Notes: generated by a model from the sequence alone, not told the origin. DNA of 16,646 bases from Undibacterium sp. (GCA_019752975.1 JAIELM010000311.1:1-16646); one strand, 5' to 3'. Positions 7,767 through 16,450 are shown, numbered from the stretch's first letter. Numbers and translations are program-made.

Positions 7767-8305
7767 CGGCGCCCTGTTGGTTTGGTTTTGCCGGCTTTAG
7801 CGTTCATATCTCTTTCTTCTTTTTGCAGCTTGCTCTTGATACGGTTGCGTTTTAAAGGTGAGAGGTATTCGACGAAGACTTTGCCTTTGAGGTGATCCAT
7901 TTCGTGCTGTATGCAGACGGCTAATAGACCATCGGCATGTAGTTCAAAACTTTGCCCGTTGAGATCCAGTGCACGTACTTTGACTTCGGAAGGACGCTCA
8001 ACATTGTCGTAGATGCCGGGGACAGAGAGGCAGCCCTCATCATATATTTTACGTTCTTCGCTTGCCCAAATGATTTCTGGATTGATGAAAACACGAAGAT
8101 CAGAATTGTCTTCGCTGGTGTCTATAATCATCAATTGTTTGTGCACGTTGACCTGTGAGGCGGCTAGTCCGACACCCGGGGCGTCGTACATGGTTTCAGC
8201 CATATTGGCGACCAATTCTTTCAGGCGCTCGTCAAAAACGCTAATGGGTTCGGCGATTTTGTGTAAGCGTGGATCGGGGTAACGCAGTATATTAAGTATG
8301 GACAT
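7763..8305 (-). CDS. def: Peptide deformylase
   Basis: A metalloenzyme (Fe2+ in vivo) that removes the formyl group from the N-terminal Met of new proteins. All three family motifs are intact in the 180-residue protein: GVGLAASQ (44-51), EGCLS (90-94) with metal ligand Cys92, and QHEMDH (133-138) with ligands His134 and His138 and catalytic Glu135. The basic tail (KTKPTGRR) is usual. I chose ATG at 8305, which gives the standard N-terminus [14 protein letters not shown]; an in-frame GTG at 8317 would add four unconserved residues, and neither has a clear ribosome site. It is first in the def-fmt operon and divergent from the LysM gene. Confidence 0.96.
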   Translation of the reverse strand: MSILNILRYPDPRLHKIAEPISVFDERLKELVANMAETMYDAPGVGLAASQVNVHKQLMIIDTSEDNSDLRVFINPEIIWASEERKIYDEGCLSVPGIYDNVERPSEVKVRALDLNGQSFELHADGLLAVCIQHEMDHLKGKVFVEYLSPLKRNRIKSKLQKEERDMNAKAGKTKPTGRR

Positions 8306-8531
8306 AAGACATTTCACAACAAGCTAGTCAGAGTAAAGTAAGGTTTCTCTTGCTAGTTCAGGGATTTATGGGCAAAATTTGATTCAATTTGGCAAGTTTG
8401 GCAAGAGCAGTTCATTTTATGCTCGGCTAAATGGCACCTAACTGACACCTAACAATACAAACGAGTTTTAATTCGGCACGGGACAGAGACCAATATTGCT
8501 CTTGAACATGCTACCTGTATCGGAAAATTTC
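8306..8531. promoter_or_regulatory. Divergent promoter region between def-fmt and LysM-dprA
   Basis: The 226-bp intergenic space must serve two opposite transcription units. It holds two short direct repeats: TTTGGCAAG twice in tandem (8388-8405) and CACCTAAC twice with an 11-bp period (8435-8442 and 8446-8453). The 11-bp period is about one helical turn, which would suit side-by-side binding of a regulator. No canonical -35/-10 pair is obvious on either strand, so exact promoters are not called. Confidence 0.4.
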
Positions 8532-9641
8532 ATGAAAAAGTTTAGCACAATCGCTCTTGCTTTTGCTCTTCCCATTTTAGTTTCGCTTCCAGTTTTAGCA
8601 CAAGAGGAGCAAAAATCTGCCGCCACAGAAGCGGCCAGATCACTTTCTAGCAAGTGTACTTTTCTCGCGGATGCACCAGATAAGCATGTTGTGGTTAAAG
8701 GAGATACTTTATGGGGAATCTCTGGCAAGTTTTTACAAAACCCATGGTGCTGGCCTGAAGTGTGGGGCATGAATAAGGAAGAGATTCGTAATCCACATTG
8801 GATTTATCCTAAGCAAATTGTGTATTTTGATCGTGCGAATGGGCGCTTGCGTTTGGGTACACCGGTTAATGATGGCGTGCCCAGCGAGGGTAATCTGACG
8901 CCGCAAATTCGCAATCAAGTCAATGGCGGTGTGGGGGCGATTTCTTCTATTCCCAATAATGTGATCGAACCGTATTTGTCCCAACCATTGGTGATAGATA
9001 AAGATGAATTTGCCAATACACCGCGTATCGTTGCGGCGCAAGAGGGACGGGTTTATTTGGGCAAGGGTGACAATGTGTATGTGCGAGGCGATCTCAAAGG
9101 CGGTGTGTCGTTTCAAGTGTTTCGTCCTGGCGTCGCGTTGAAAGATCCTGATACTCAGAATGTCATCGGTTACGAGGCGGTATTTTTGGGTACAGTGAAA
9201 TTGGAACGTAAAGCAAAAACACCCGACGGCGCTGACACTTTTAGTGTGCAAAATTCTAAGGAAGAAATCGGTGTCGGAGATCGCTTAGTACCGATTCCGC
9301 CTACACCTATCATTAACTATGTTCCACACCGACCAGATCAAGACCTTAAGGCACGGGTCGTGGCGGTGTATGGCGGTGTGAGCGTGGCAGGACAAAATCA
9401 AATTATTAGTATCAATCGTGGTACTGCTGTTGGACTTAACGTAGGGACGGTCTTGGATTTAGGGCGTTTCGGAAAATTGATCGCCGATAAAACCAATGGT
9501 GGTAAGCCAGTGCGTTTGCCAGATGAGGTGTATGGGCAGTTGTTTATATTTCGGGTGTTTAAGAATATCTCCTACGGTTTGGTCATGCAAGTGACCGACG
9601 TGGTATCGGTGGGGGATGCGGTTACCACACCAGAGAGGTAA
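8532..9641 (+). CDS. Exported LysM peptidoglycan-binding protein
   Basis: A 369-residue secreted protein with a clear signal peptide (KKFSTIALAFALPILV core, cleavage near VLA|Q). One LysM module lies at about residues 52-100: HVVVKGDTLWGISGKFL, then the extended PWCWPEVWGMN and NPHWIYPKQIVYF. LysM binds the GlcNAc-containing glycan of peptidoglycan. The remaining 270 residues, with repeated beta-type segments (RVYLGKGDNVYVRGD, SINRGTAVGLNVGTVLDL), have no family I can name. The start at 8532 is chosen because it begins the signal peptide; an upstream TTG at 8496 would add 12 residues in front of it. The stop is 3 bp from dprA, suggesting coupling. I recall LysM proteins of this type beside dprA in Burkholderiales; the functional reason is unknown. 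Confidence 0.88.
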   Translation: MKKFSTIALAFALPILVSLPVLAQEEQKSAATEAARSLSSKCTFLADAPDKHVVVKGDTLWGISGKFLQNPWCWPEVWGMNKEEIRNPHWIYPKQIVYFDRANGRLRLGTPVNDGVPSEGNLTPQIRNQVNGGVGAISSIPNNVIEPYLSQPLVIDKDEFANTPRIVAAQEGRVYLGKGDNVYVRGDLKGGVSFQVFRPGVALKDPDTQNVIGYEAVFLGTVKLERKAKTPDGADTFSVQNSKEEIGVGDRLVPIPPTPIINYVPHRPDQDLKARVVAVYGGVSVAGQNQIISINRGTAVGLNVGTVLDLGRFGKLIADKTNGGKPVRLPDEVYGQLFIFRVFKNISYGLVMQVTDVVSVGDAVTTPER

Positions 9642-9644
9642 GTC

Positions 9645-10772
9645 ATGTCTGCTGATCTGGAGTGGATGGATTGGCTGCGCCTCGTACAAACACCTGGAGT
9701 GGGTGGTGACACCGCGCGAAAATTACTCAGTGCGGTGGGCTTACCTAGTCAGATTTTTAAAACCGAATTTGCAGTCTTACGTCAGCTGGTCTCGGATCGA
9801 ATTGCTCGCGTTCTAGTCGGAGCGATTACCGAAGATATTGCTCATCAAATTGAGGTCACAGCGTGCTGGTTACAGCAAAGCAATCACCATATTGTGCATT
9901 TGGCCGATGCTCATTACCCTAAGGCGCTTCTAGAAATACCAGATCCTCCGGTGCTCTTGTACGTTAAAGGGCGATTAGATTTATTGTCGGCGCAGAGTAT
10001 TGCGGTAGTGGGAAGTCGCAATGCCACTCGGCAAGGTGTTTTAAATGCTGAAAAATTGTCCGAGAGTCTGTCCCATTCTGGCATTGTGATTGTGTCAGGA
10101 CTTGCTGCTGGCATCGATGCCGCAGCTCATCAAGGTGGCCTTCGTGGTGTTGGATCCACCATAGCGGTGGTGGGCACGGGTCTCGATCTAGTATATCCCG
10201 CGAGCAACCGAGGATTAGCCTGTTTGCTTGCCCAAGATGGCTGCATAGTAAGTGAATACGCTCTGGGGACGCCTCCTATCGCAAGCAATTTTCCGCGCCG
10301 TAATCGTATTATTTCGGGTCTGACAAAAGGTGTCGTGGTGATTGAGGCGGCGGCACAATCAGGTTCTTTAATTACTGCGCGCTTAGCTTTGGAGCAGGGG
10401 CGAGAAGTTTTTGCGCTTCCCGGTTCGGTCCATTCTCCTTTAGCCAAAGGCTGTCACCAACTGATTAAGCAAGGAGCGAAATTAGTTGAGAGCGCGCAAG
10501 ATATTTTGGAAGAAATTCAATTTGATTTACCGCAGAGTAGTCGGAATGTTGAAAAGCATTCGGACGCATCGACCTCTCCAGCCTCAGTTCCCGGTTTAAG
10601 TGAAGCAAATCTACGGGTGTTATCGATGATCGGTTTTGATCCCGTGCATATTGAGGTGCTAGCGACAGAGTTAGCATTAGCCATTGCGGATTTGTCAGCG
10701 GAATTATGCGAGCTGGAGTTACTTGGGACGATAGAAAACTTGCCAGGAGGTTATGTTCAGCGCTGCAATTGA
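9645..10772 (+). CDS. dprA: DNA-processing protein DprA
   Basis: DprA binds incoming single-stranded DNA during natural transformation and loads RecA onto it; the gene is also widespread outside competent species. The protein has 375 residues. An N-terminal helix-hairpin-helix/SAM-like region (about 8-60, TPGVGGDTARKLL) is followed by the Rossmann core: VVGSRNATRQG (121-131), SGLAAGIDAAAHQGG (151-165), VVGTGLDLVYPASN (175-188), FPRRNRIISGL (216-226), AAQSGSLITA (236-245) and FALPGS (256-261). A linker and a C-terminal winged-helix-like domain (about 316-370) follow. The ribosome site GAGAGG (9633-9638) lies inside the end of the LysM gene, 3 bp before which the stop falls, so the two are probably coupled. 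Confidence 0.95.
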   Translation: MSADLEWMDWLRLVQTPGVGGDTARKLLSAVGLPSQIFKTEFAVLRQLVSDRIARVLVGAITEDIAHQIEVTACWLQQSNHHIVHLADAHYPKALLEIPDPPVLLYVKGRLDLLSAQSIAVVGSRNATRQGVLNAEKLSESLSHSGIVIVSGLAAGIDAAAHQGGLRGVGSTIAVVGTGLDLVYPASNRGLACLLAQDGCIVSEYALGTPPIASNFPRRNRIISGLTKGVVVIEAAAQSGSLITARLALEQGREVFALPGSVHSPLAKGCHQLIKQGAKLVESAQDILEEIQFDLPQSSRNVEKHSDASTSPASVPGLSEANLRVLSMIGFDPVHIEVLATELALAIADLSAELCELELLGTIENLPGGYVQRCN

Positions 10773-11092
10773 CTATTTAATCATTTCAATAGGCTTATTT
10801 GTGGCAAAATTTGTCCTTCTCTTGCAGTAGTTTAGACATTACGTTTATTATCCCCGCTAATATTAGGCATTTCCCGTGGAAACTAGATGCACGTAATTCC
10901 ATTTTAATAATGGATGAATGTTTTAGGACTTACGCAAAATTGCGCTGGCTAGACGCAGAGCCGATGGCAGTACTTTAGTACTTTAGTACGATATGGCGAT
11001 AGCAACAACGCCAGCGTCTGTTTTGCGTAAGTCCTATGTTTTTAGTATATATTTTTGCGATTCATTATAAAAGATTAATTTAGAAGCCCAAC
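10773..11092. other. dprA-topB spacer with no smg-like gene
   Basis: A 320-bp gap. Apart from the inverted-repeat element at 10924-11036 it contains two small hairpins, CTATT/AATAG just after the dprA stop (10773-10792) and TCCATT/AATGGA (10898-10914), neither followed by a clear U-tract. The 56 bp between the element and topB are A/T-rich and should hold the topB promoter: TATATA (11046-11051) with TTGCGT (11023-11028) at 17 bp is a weak candidate, and TTATAAAA at about 11065 another possible -10. No ORF of useful size exists here. Confidence 0.5.
10924..11036. mobile_element. 113-bp MITE-like element with 16-bp terminal inverted repeats
   Basis: TAGGACTTACGCAAAA (10924-10939) is matched exactly by its reverse complement at 11021-11036. 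Inside the arms, partial symmetry continues (GCGCTGGC near 10942-10949 against GCCAGCGT at 11010-11017), and the centre has an 8-bp tandem repeat AGTACTTT, about 2.6 copies (10969-10989). There is no ORF inside. The outer TA at both ends is compatible with a TA-targeting transposase such as the IS630/mariner group moving it in trans, which is inference. It could also be a stable RNA hairpin or terminator, since the whole element can fold on itself. Confidence 0.6.
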
Positions 11093-13681
11093 ATGACAAA
11101 AACCCTGATCATCGCTGAGAAACCCTCAGTTGCGAACGATATCGCCAAGACCCTGGGTGGATTCACCAAACACGATGATTATTTTGAATCAGACGAGTAT
11201 GTTTTATCGTCCGCCGTAGGCCATCTATTAGAGATCGCCGTACCTGAGGAGTATGACGTTAAGCGTGGCAAATGGACTTTTGCTCACTTACCCATGATAC
11301 CACCGCATTTTGCATTGAATCCTATCGCCAAAACCGAAGCGCGCCTCAAGGTACTCAATAAGCTGATCAAGCGCAAAGACGTCTCGGCACTGATTAATGC
11401 CTGCGATGCTGGGCGTGAAGGAGAATTGATTTTTCGCCTGATTGCCCAACACGCCAAGGCAAAGCAGCCGGTGAGCCGACTTTGGTTACAGTCGATGACT
11501 GCGGACTCTATCCGCAACGGGTTTAAGAAATTACGCACTGACGCTGAGATGACACCACTGGCCGATGCCGCTCGTTGCCGTTCTGAAGCTGATTGGTTGA
11601 TCGGTATTAATGGCACCCGTGCTATGACCGCGTTTAACTCGAAGGAAGGCGGTTTTTATCTCACCACGGTAGGGCGAGTGCAAACGCCTACACTCTCTAT
11701 CGTGGTGGAGCGTGAAGAAAAGATTAAAAATTTCGTCTCACGTAATTTTTGGGAAGTGCGAGCGGAATTTATCTGTGCCGCAGGAATCTATGAAGGCCGC
11801 TGGCTAGATCATCAATTCAAAAAAGATGAATCAGACCCAGAGAAAAAAGCCGAGCGCTTATGGAGTACGGCAGCGGCCGAATCGGTGGTCGCTGCTTGTC
11901 GTGGCAAAATCGGTAGTGTCTCAGAAGAATCTAAGCCCGCCACGCAAATGGCACCTGCATTATTTGATCTCACGAGCTTGCAAAGAGAGGCGAATTCCAA
12001 GTTCGGTTTTTCTGCCAAAAACACTTTAGGTTTGGCGCAAGCGCTGTATGAGAAACACAAAGTCTTGACTTATCCTCGTACCGATTCACGCCATTTACCG
12101 GAGGACTATCTCCCTACCGTTAAAGAGACTTTGGGCCATCTCGCTGAGATTAATAATTTTCAACAATTTGCTGCCAAAATTATCAACGGTAATTGGGTCA
12201 AGCCAAACAAGCGCATTTTTGACAATACTAAAATCAGTGATCACTTTGCGATTATTCCAACCGGACATATTCCCAAGAATCTCTCTGAACCTGAACAAAA
12301 GCTGTATGACTTAGTGACCCGTCGTTTTTTGTCTGTATTTTTCCCCGCGGCTGAGTTCCAAGTAACGACGCGTATAACCGAAGTGTCTGGACATCAGTTC
12401 AAGACCGAAGGCAAGGTCATGACCAATGCCGGTTGGTTGGCTATCTATGGCAAAGAAGCACAGGATGATGCTGATCCAGAAAACAGCGGCAATCTGGTCG
12501 CGGTAGCCAAGGGTGAAAAAGTCAAGACCGAGAAAGTTTTCGCGAACGCTTTAGCGACTAAGCCTCCTGCACGATATTCGGAAGCGACCTTGTTATCTGC
12601 GATGGAAGGGGCGGGTAAGCTCCTAGATGATGAAGAGTTGCGCGAAGCGATGGCAGGCAAAGGCCTAGGCACCCCAGCCACTCGTGCCTCGATTATTGAA
12701 GGTCTACTCTACGAAAAATATATATTGCGTGAAGGTCGCGAGCTTATGCCGACCGCGAAAGCCTTCCAATTAATGACCCTGCTGCGTGGATTGGGTGTAG
12801 ATGAACTCACTTCGCCCGAATTGACCGGTGAATGGGAAAATAAATTGGCGCAAATCGAGCGTGGCAAAATCAGCCGCGACGAATTTATGCGCGAAATCCA
12901 ACAGATGACCCAGATCATCGTCAAACGCGCCAAAGAGTTTGATAACGATACTATTCCTGGTGATTATGCGACCTTGCATAGTCCTTGTCCAAACTGTGGC
13001 GGAGTAGTGAAAGAAAATTACCGTCGTTTTGCTTGTACCAAATGTGAATTCTCCATGAGCAAAACACCAGGTAGCCGTCAATTTGAGGTCGCGGAAGTGG
13101 AAGAGGTTCTCACTAAGCGTGAGATTGGTCCTCTGCAAGGTTTTCGTTCTAAGATGGGACGCCCATTTGCGGCCATTCTGAAAATTGTCAGAGACGAAGA
13201 CAACAATAATTTTAAGTTAGAATTTGATTTCGGGCAGAATCAAGACGATGATGAGAATGCCGAGGCACAGGATTTTTCAGATGCGACACCTGTAGGAGCT
13301 TGCCCTAAATGTGGCGGCAATGTGTACGAGCTTGGATTAGCCTATGTATGTGAAAAAAGTGTTGCCAAGCCGAAGGCATGCGACTTTAGAAGTGGACGAA
13401 TCATTTTACAGCAAGAAATTCTTCCTGAACAAATGTGCAAATTACTGGTCGAAGGCAAGACCGATTTACTACCAGGTTTTGTGTCACAAAGAACCAGACG
13501 ACCGTTCAAGGCTTATCTTGTTCGTGGCAAAGACGGAAAAACTAGTTTTGAATTTGAGGAACGTAAAGCCAAAGCACCAGCCAAAACCGGAGCTAAGGCC
13601 GCAAGCAAAGCGAGCGCGGTGGCCGTGAAAGAGGTGGCTGTGAAAAAAGCGCCGGTTGCTAGGAAAAAGAAAACTGCTTGA
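11093..13681 (+). CDS. topB: DNA topoisomerase III
   Basis: A type IA topoisomerase that passes single strands and decatenates DNA, working with RecQ-like helicases. The protein has 862 residues. The TOPRIM domain starts TLIIAEKPSVA (Glu9) and carries the acidic motif CDAGREGELIF (104-114), with Gly where other type IA enzymes have a second Asp; I recall this form in many TopB proteins. The active-site Tyr327 is in LTYPRTDSRHLPEDY. GKGLGTPATRASIIEGL is another conserved block. The C-terminus has two Cys-rich zinc ribbons (from Cys632-Cys635 and Cys737-Cys740), each followed by a topoisomerase C-terminal repeat with PLQGFRSKMGRPFAA or LLPGFVSQRTRRPFKA. A Lys/Ala-rich tail of about 40 residues, probably DNA-binding, ends in RKKKTA. 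The ribosome site is weak (GAAG at 11083). The DUF1631 gene follows after 44 bp. Confidence 0.95.
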   Translation: MTKTLIIAEKPSVANDIAKTLGGFTKHDDYFESDEYVLSSAVGHLLEIAVPEEYDVKRGKWTFAHLPMIPPHFALNPIAKTEARLKVLNKLIKRKDVSALINACDAGREGELIFRLIAQHAKAKQPVSRLWLQSMTADSIRNGFKKLRTDAEMTPLADAARCRSEADWLIGINGTRAMTAFNSKEGGFYLTTVGRVQTPTLSIVVEREEKIKNFVSRNFWEVRAEFICAAGIYEGRWLDHQFKKDESDPEKKAERLWSTAAAESVVAACRGKIGSVSEESKPATQMAPALFDLTSLQREANSKFGFSAKNTLGLAQALYEKHKVLTYPRTDSRHLPEDYLPTVKETLGHLAEINNFQQFAAKIINGNWVKPNKRIFDNTKISDHFAIIPTGHIPKNLSEPEQKLYDLVTRRFLSVFFPAAEFQVTTRITEVSGHQFKTEGKVMTNAGWLAIYGKEAQDDADPENSGNLVAVAKGEKVKTEKVFANALATKPPARYSEATLLSAMEGAGKLLDDEELREAMAGKGLGTPATRASIIEGLLYEKYILREGRELMPTAKAFQLMTLLRGLGVDELTSPELTGEWENKLAQIERGKISRDEFMREIQQMTQIIVKRAKEFDNDTIPGDYATLHSPCPNCGGVVKENYRRFACTKCEFSMSKTPGSRQFEVAEVEEVLTKREIGPLQGFRSKMGRPFAAILKIVRDEDNNNFKLEFDFGQNQDDDENAEAQDFSDATPVGACPKCGGNVYELGLAYVCEKSVAKPKACDFRSGRIILQQEILPEQMCKLLVEGKTDLLPGFVSQRTRRPFKAYLVRGKDGKTSFEFEERKAKAPAKTGAKAASKASAVAVKEVAVKKAPVARKKKTA

Positions 13682-13713
13682 AATTAGCTCAAAGTTAGCT
13701 CAAAGTTAGCCAG
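13681..13713. repeat. Three-copy 11-bp tandem repeat between topB and the DUF1631 gene
   Basis: Units AAATTAGCTCA, AAGTTAGCTCA and AAGTTAGCCAG follow each other with an 11-bp period, starting on the last base of the topB stop codon. The AGAGGAAG ribosome site of the next gene follows at 13717-13724. It looks like a slippage-type duplication in the leader of the DUF1631 gene. Confidence 0.7.
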
Positions 13714-13725
13714 AACAGAGGAAGT

Positions 13726-16410
13726 ATGGATCAAACCGATTTACTGTCTACCGCTCGCAGCGAATTTTTGCGTGTGTTTTCTCAGGCAGTGCAAGCCACC
13801 TTTCCGCTTTGTATTGACGAGTTGTTCAAGCGTGCGGACGAGAGCTATTCTTCCTTGGAGCAAGGGAGGCTGCTTGATGCACGCCAAGTCTTAGTTGAGC
13901 AAGTTACTAGCCTAGTTCAGCAGATGACACAAACCATGGACCAATTATTGGCCCGTAGTTTCCAAACCACCTATAGCACCTACAGACCAAGCACTAATTT
14001 TAGCAATGAAAGCCTGACCTTAATTGATCCTACCGCCTTTGAAGGCGGCTTGAGATTGGAAGAAATCACCAGTCGCTTTAGGAGCGAGGCGGAGGAGCAG
14101 TTACGTGATTTGAATATTCGTATTGCGCTGGTGTTTGAACAAGAAGTTACAAATGAACGAGAAAACCCCTTCCGCCCTTACCTGTTTTCTCGTTGTTTTG
14201 CTTCTACCTTCGAAAACCATCAAATTAATCCCAACTTGGTGGATATTCTGATTGAACGCTTTGCTGGCAATTTTGTTAGTTCTGTTCCCTCGGTTTATAG
14301 CGCAGTCAATTCGCATCTTGCCCAAAATGGTATCGCCGCTCAATTGCAATTGAAAATAAGAAAATCGCCGACCCAAGCCATCGCTGCCAGCGCCGAGGCG
14401 GATGAGAGCCTGGGAGAGGCGGAAGAAAGTGTCAGTGAGCCAGTTCAGCCGCGCCCGATTACTGCTCGTGGCAACTCGGCTGGGGAAGGCCGCCCTAGTC
14501 AAATCGAACAATTTTTTAGCTCTGCAATGAATCGTGCGGCCAATTTGGTTGGTCGACGACCAGCGCCAACTGCCCATTCCGATCCAGCACAACGTAGCAA
14601 TGCCCCAACAGGCTCTGCGCATGAGTATAGTGAAGAGATGAACGCGGCGAGTGCAGCACCTCAGTCACAGAACGCGGTTTTTTCATGGTTAAAAAGTGGC
14701 GAAGCGGTCGGTGACGCAATACGCAGTTTCATGGGCGGCGGTTCCGGTAGAGGACAAGCAGTAGACGGCAATGAAGTAAAACACGGACAAGCTCAGCACA
14801 AGCCTCAAGAGCCACAGGGCAATGGATCAAGTTTGAAGGACGACGGCGACCGAGTAAGCCAAGAATTTGCAGACTATGCGCCTGCCAGCGGGGACGGGGG
14901 AGCAAGCGCGGGCGGCGTTATGAACCAGTATGATGCATTTGGTGCGACCGCGATCAACTCTGACAACGGTGGACAGACCTATACCGGAAATCAAAAATTG
15001 CCGATGTCAGTGCATGGATTTCAGCGTGGCCATACTCCTTCAGGCGTCGACATGTTTGATGCTAATGGAGGCTTACGTAATCTCATCATAGAGCAGCGCA
15101 GCGCACTAAACGAACTAGCGTCGAGTGTCGATGAAAAGATGACGATAGATATCGTCGCGATGTTGTTCGAATTCATTCTGCGCGACACCCAGGTTCCGGC
15201 AGAAATTCGTGCTCAGTTGGGGCGACTTCAGTTCCTAGTTTTAAAACTCGCCTTGCGCGACAGCAGCTTACTCACCCAGAAAGGTCATCCAGTTCGTTTG
15301 TTGGTGAATCGTATCGGTTCAATTTCATTGGGCCTAAAACAGATCGACCCTAGCAGCGTAGAAATCACGAAAGAAATTTGCCGCATCGTTGAAGCACTAT
15401 TGCAGGATGAAAGCGAGAATTCGGAATTATTTTCACTGATGCTCGACGAATTTGATGCCTTCATCGCGCGCGAGCTGCGTGCAGTCGACAAAAAAATAGA
15501 AGGAGCGATTGAAGGCGCAGAACATGCTCGTAATCGCACCTTACGTTTTGCGCACACTGCTGCACAATTGCATGAAACGTTCTTGGGCCTCACGATAGAC
15601 CCATTTCTACAAAATTTTTTCGAAACAGTTTGGGTCTACGCGCTTGAAAAAGCGGATGTGGAAAATAGTAAACGCGCCTATCGCTATCGCCTACTTGTGC
15701 CCGATCTGCTTTGGAGTATTGTTCCTAAAATGAATGAGGAAGAGCGCATGCAATTGCTGGCGCTCCTGCCAATTATTCTGAGTACCCTTAAAGAGGGGCT
15801 GGCAAGTATTGCTATAGGTGAAGCGAAACAAGACGAGTTGATGGACTGGTTAGTTGAGGCGCACACCAAAGCGATGCGTATTCATGGTTCAGCCACGTTA
15901 CAAAAAACTTTGTCCTTGTCGACGATACATAATCACTTTAGTCAATTTTTCGCCAATCCCGATCTCAAAGACTTCGCCCCATTGCAGGGCAAAACAGGTT
16001 CGGATGTTAAAAAATTCTTAGAAGAAGCCATCAAAGAACTTGATCAACAAGTACAATTGCTAGACCAAGTCTATGACGCTACTTTGCCCGTGGAGCAGAC
16101 TGAGGCGGAAGAATACTCCTCAGATAATACCGTTGATTTGGTCATGGAACAGTTAAGTGCGGGGGTCGCGGTCGAAATCAATTTGGGTGGTGAGCCAAGT
16201 CAAGGGCGCCTCAATTGGGTGGATCCCGCATTGACCAATCTTATTTTGACCTTGGATGGTCAAGAGCGTCCTTCTATGGTTAGCGTACGCATGTTCCGTC
16301 GTATGATTGCCCATGGACGAGTTAAATTCCTAGAAGCCGAACCGCTCTTCGAGCGCGCAGTGCAATCCCTCTTAAAGTCCGCCGACACTTTAGAGCCAAT
16401 TAAAAGCTAA
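13726..16410 (+). CDS. DUF1631 family protein
   Basis: A large, soluble, mainly helical protein of 894 residues that I assign to DUF1631, a family of unknown function found in beta- and gammaproteobacteria. The N-terminal conserved part (about 1-215) starts with helices around FPLCIDELFKRAD and contains NPFRPYLFSRCF. A low-complexity linker rich in Gly, Ser, Ala, Gln and Pro spans about 220-435 (for example GGGSGRGQ, SGDGGASAGG). A conserved helical C-terminal half follows, from about 465 (MTIDIVAMLFEFIL) through VNRIGSISLGLKQIDPS and ENSKRAYRYRLLVPDLLWSI. The last 90 residues look beta-rich (AVEINLGGEPSQGRLNWVD, FRRMIAHGRVKFLE) and are reminiscent of a PilZ-type barrel, but the RxxxR c-di-GMP signature is not evident. 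The ribosome site AGAGGAAG (13717-13724) is strong. It is probably cotranscribed with topB. No signal peptide. Confidence 0.85.
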   Translation: MDQTDLLSTARSEFLRVFSQAVQATFPLCIDELFKRADESYSSLEQGRLLDARQVLVEQVTSLVQQMTQTMDQLLARSFQTTYSTYRPSTNFSNESLTLIDPTAFEGGLRLEEITSRFRSEAEEQLRDLNIRIALVFEQEVTNERENPFRPYLFSRCFASTFENHQINPNLVDILIERFAGNFVSSVPSVYSAVNSHLAQNGIAAQLQLKIRKSPTQAIAASAEADESLGEAEESVSEPVQPRPITARGNSAGEGRPSQIEQFFSSAMNRAANLVGRRPAPTAHSDPAQRSNAPTGSAHEYSEEMNAASAAPQSQNAVFSWLKSGEAVGDAIRSFMGGGSGRGQAVDGNEVKHGQAQHKPQEPQGNGSSLKDDGDRVSQEFADYAPASGDGGASAGGVMNQYDAFGATAINSDNGGQTYTGNQKLPMSVHGFQRGHTPSGVDMFDANGGLRNLIIEQRSALNELASSVDEKMTIDIVAMLFEFILRDTQVPAEIRAQLGRLQFLVLKLALRDSSLLTQKGHPVRLLVNRIGSISLGLKQIDPSSVEITKEICRIVEALLQDESENSELFSLMLDEFDAFIARELRAVDKKIEGAIEGAEHARNRTLRFAHTAAQLHETFLGLTIDPFLQNFFETVWVYALEKADVENSKRAYRYRLLVPDLLWSIVPKMNEEERMQLLALLPIILSTLKEGLASIAIGEAKQDELMDWLVEAHTKAMRIHGSATLQKTLSLSTIHNHFSQFFANPDLKDFAPLQGKTGSDVKKFLEEAIKELDQQVQLLDQVYDATLPVEQTEAEEYSSDNTVDLVMEQLSAGVAVEINLGGEPSQGRLNWVDPALTNLILTLDGQERPSMVSVRMFRRMIAHGRVKFLEAEPLFERAVQSLLKSADTLEPIKS

Positions 16411-16417
16411 ATCGAAA

Positions 16418-16450
16418 CTATATAGCGATGCTTCTCGTATCGCTATATAG
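16418..16450 (+). terminator. 12-bp perfect hairpin after the DUF1631 gene
   Basis: CTATATAGCGAT (16418-16429) and ATCGCTATATAG (16439-16450) pair perfectly around a 9-nt loop, 7 nt after the stop codon. The stem is A/U-rich at the base and only a mixed pyrimidine run (CTTACTTTTCTCT, 16461-16473) follows, so it is an imperfect intrinsic terminator. Its position just before a strong downstream promoter fits insulation of the next unit. Confidence 0.6.

Noticed and set aside
8733..9251. 172-codon minus-strand frame
   Set aside because: It is antisense to the LysM gene, whose frame has a signal peptide and a clear LysM module; the antisense product is His/Ile-rich and unlike any family.
14101..14622. 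173-codon minus-strand frame
   Set aside because: It is antisense to the DUF1631 gene and covers part of its low-complexity linker, where reverse frames stay open by composition.
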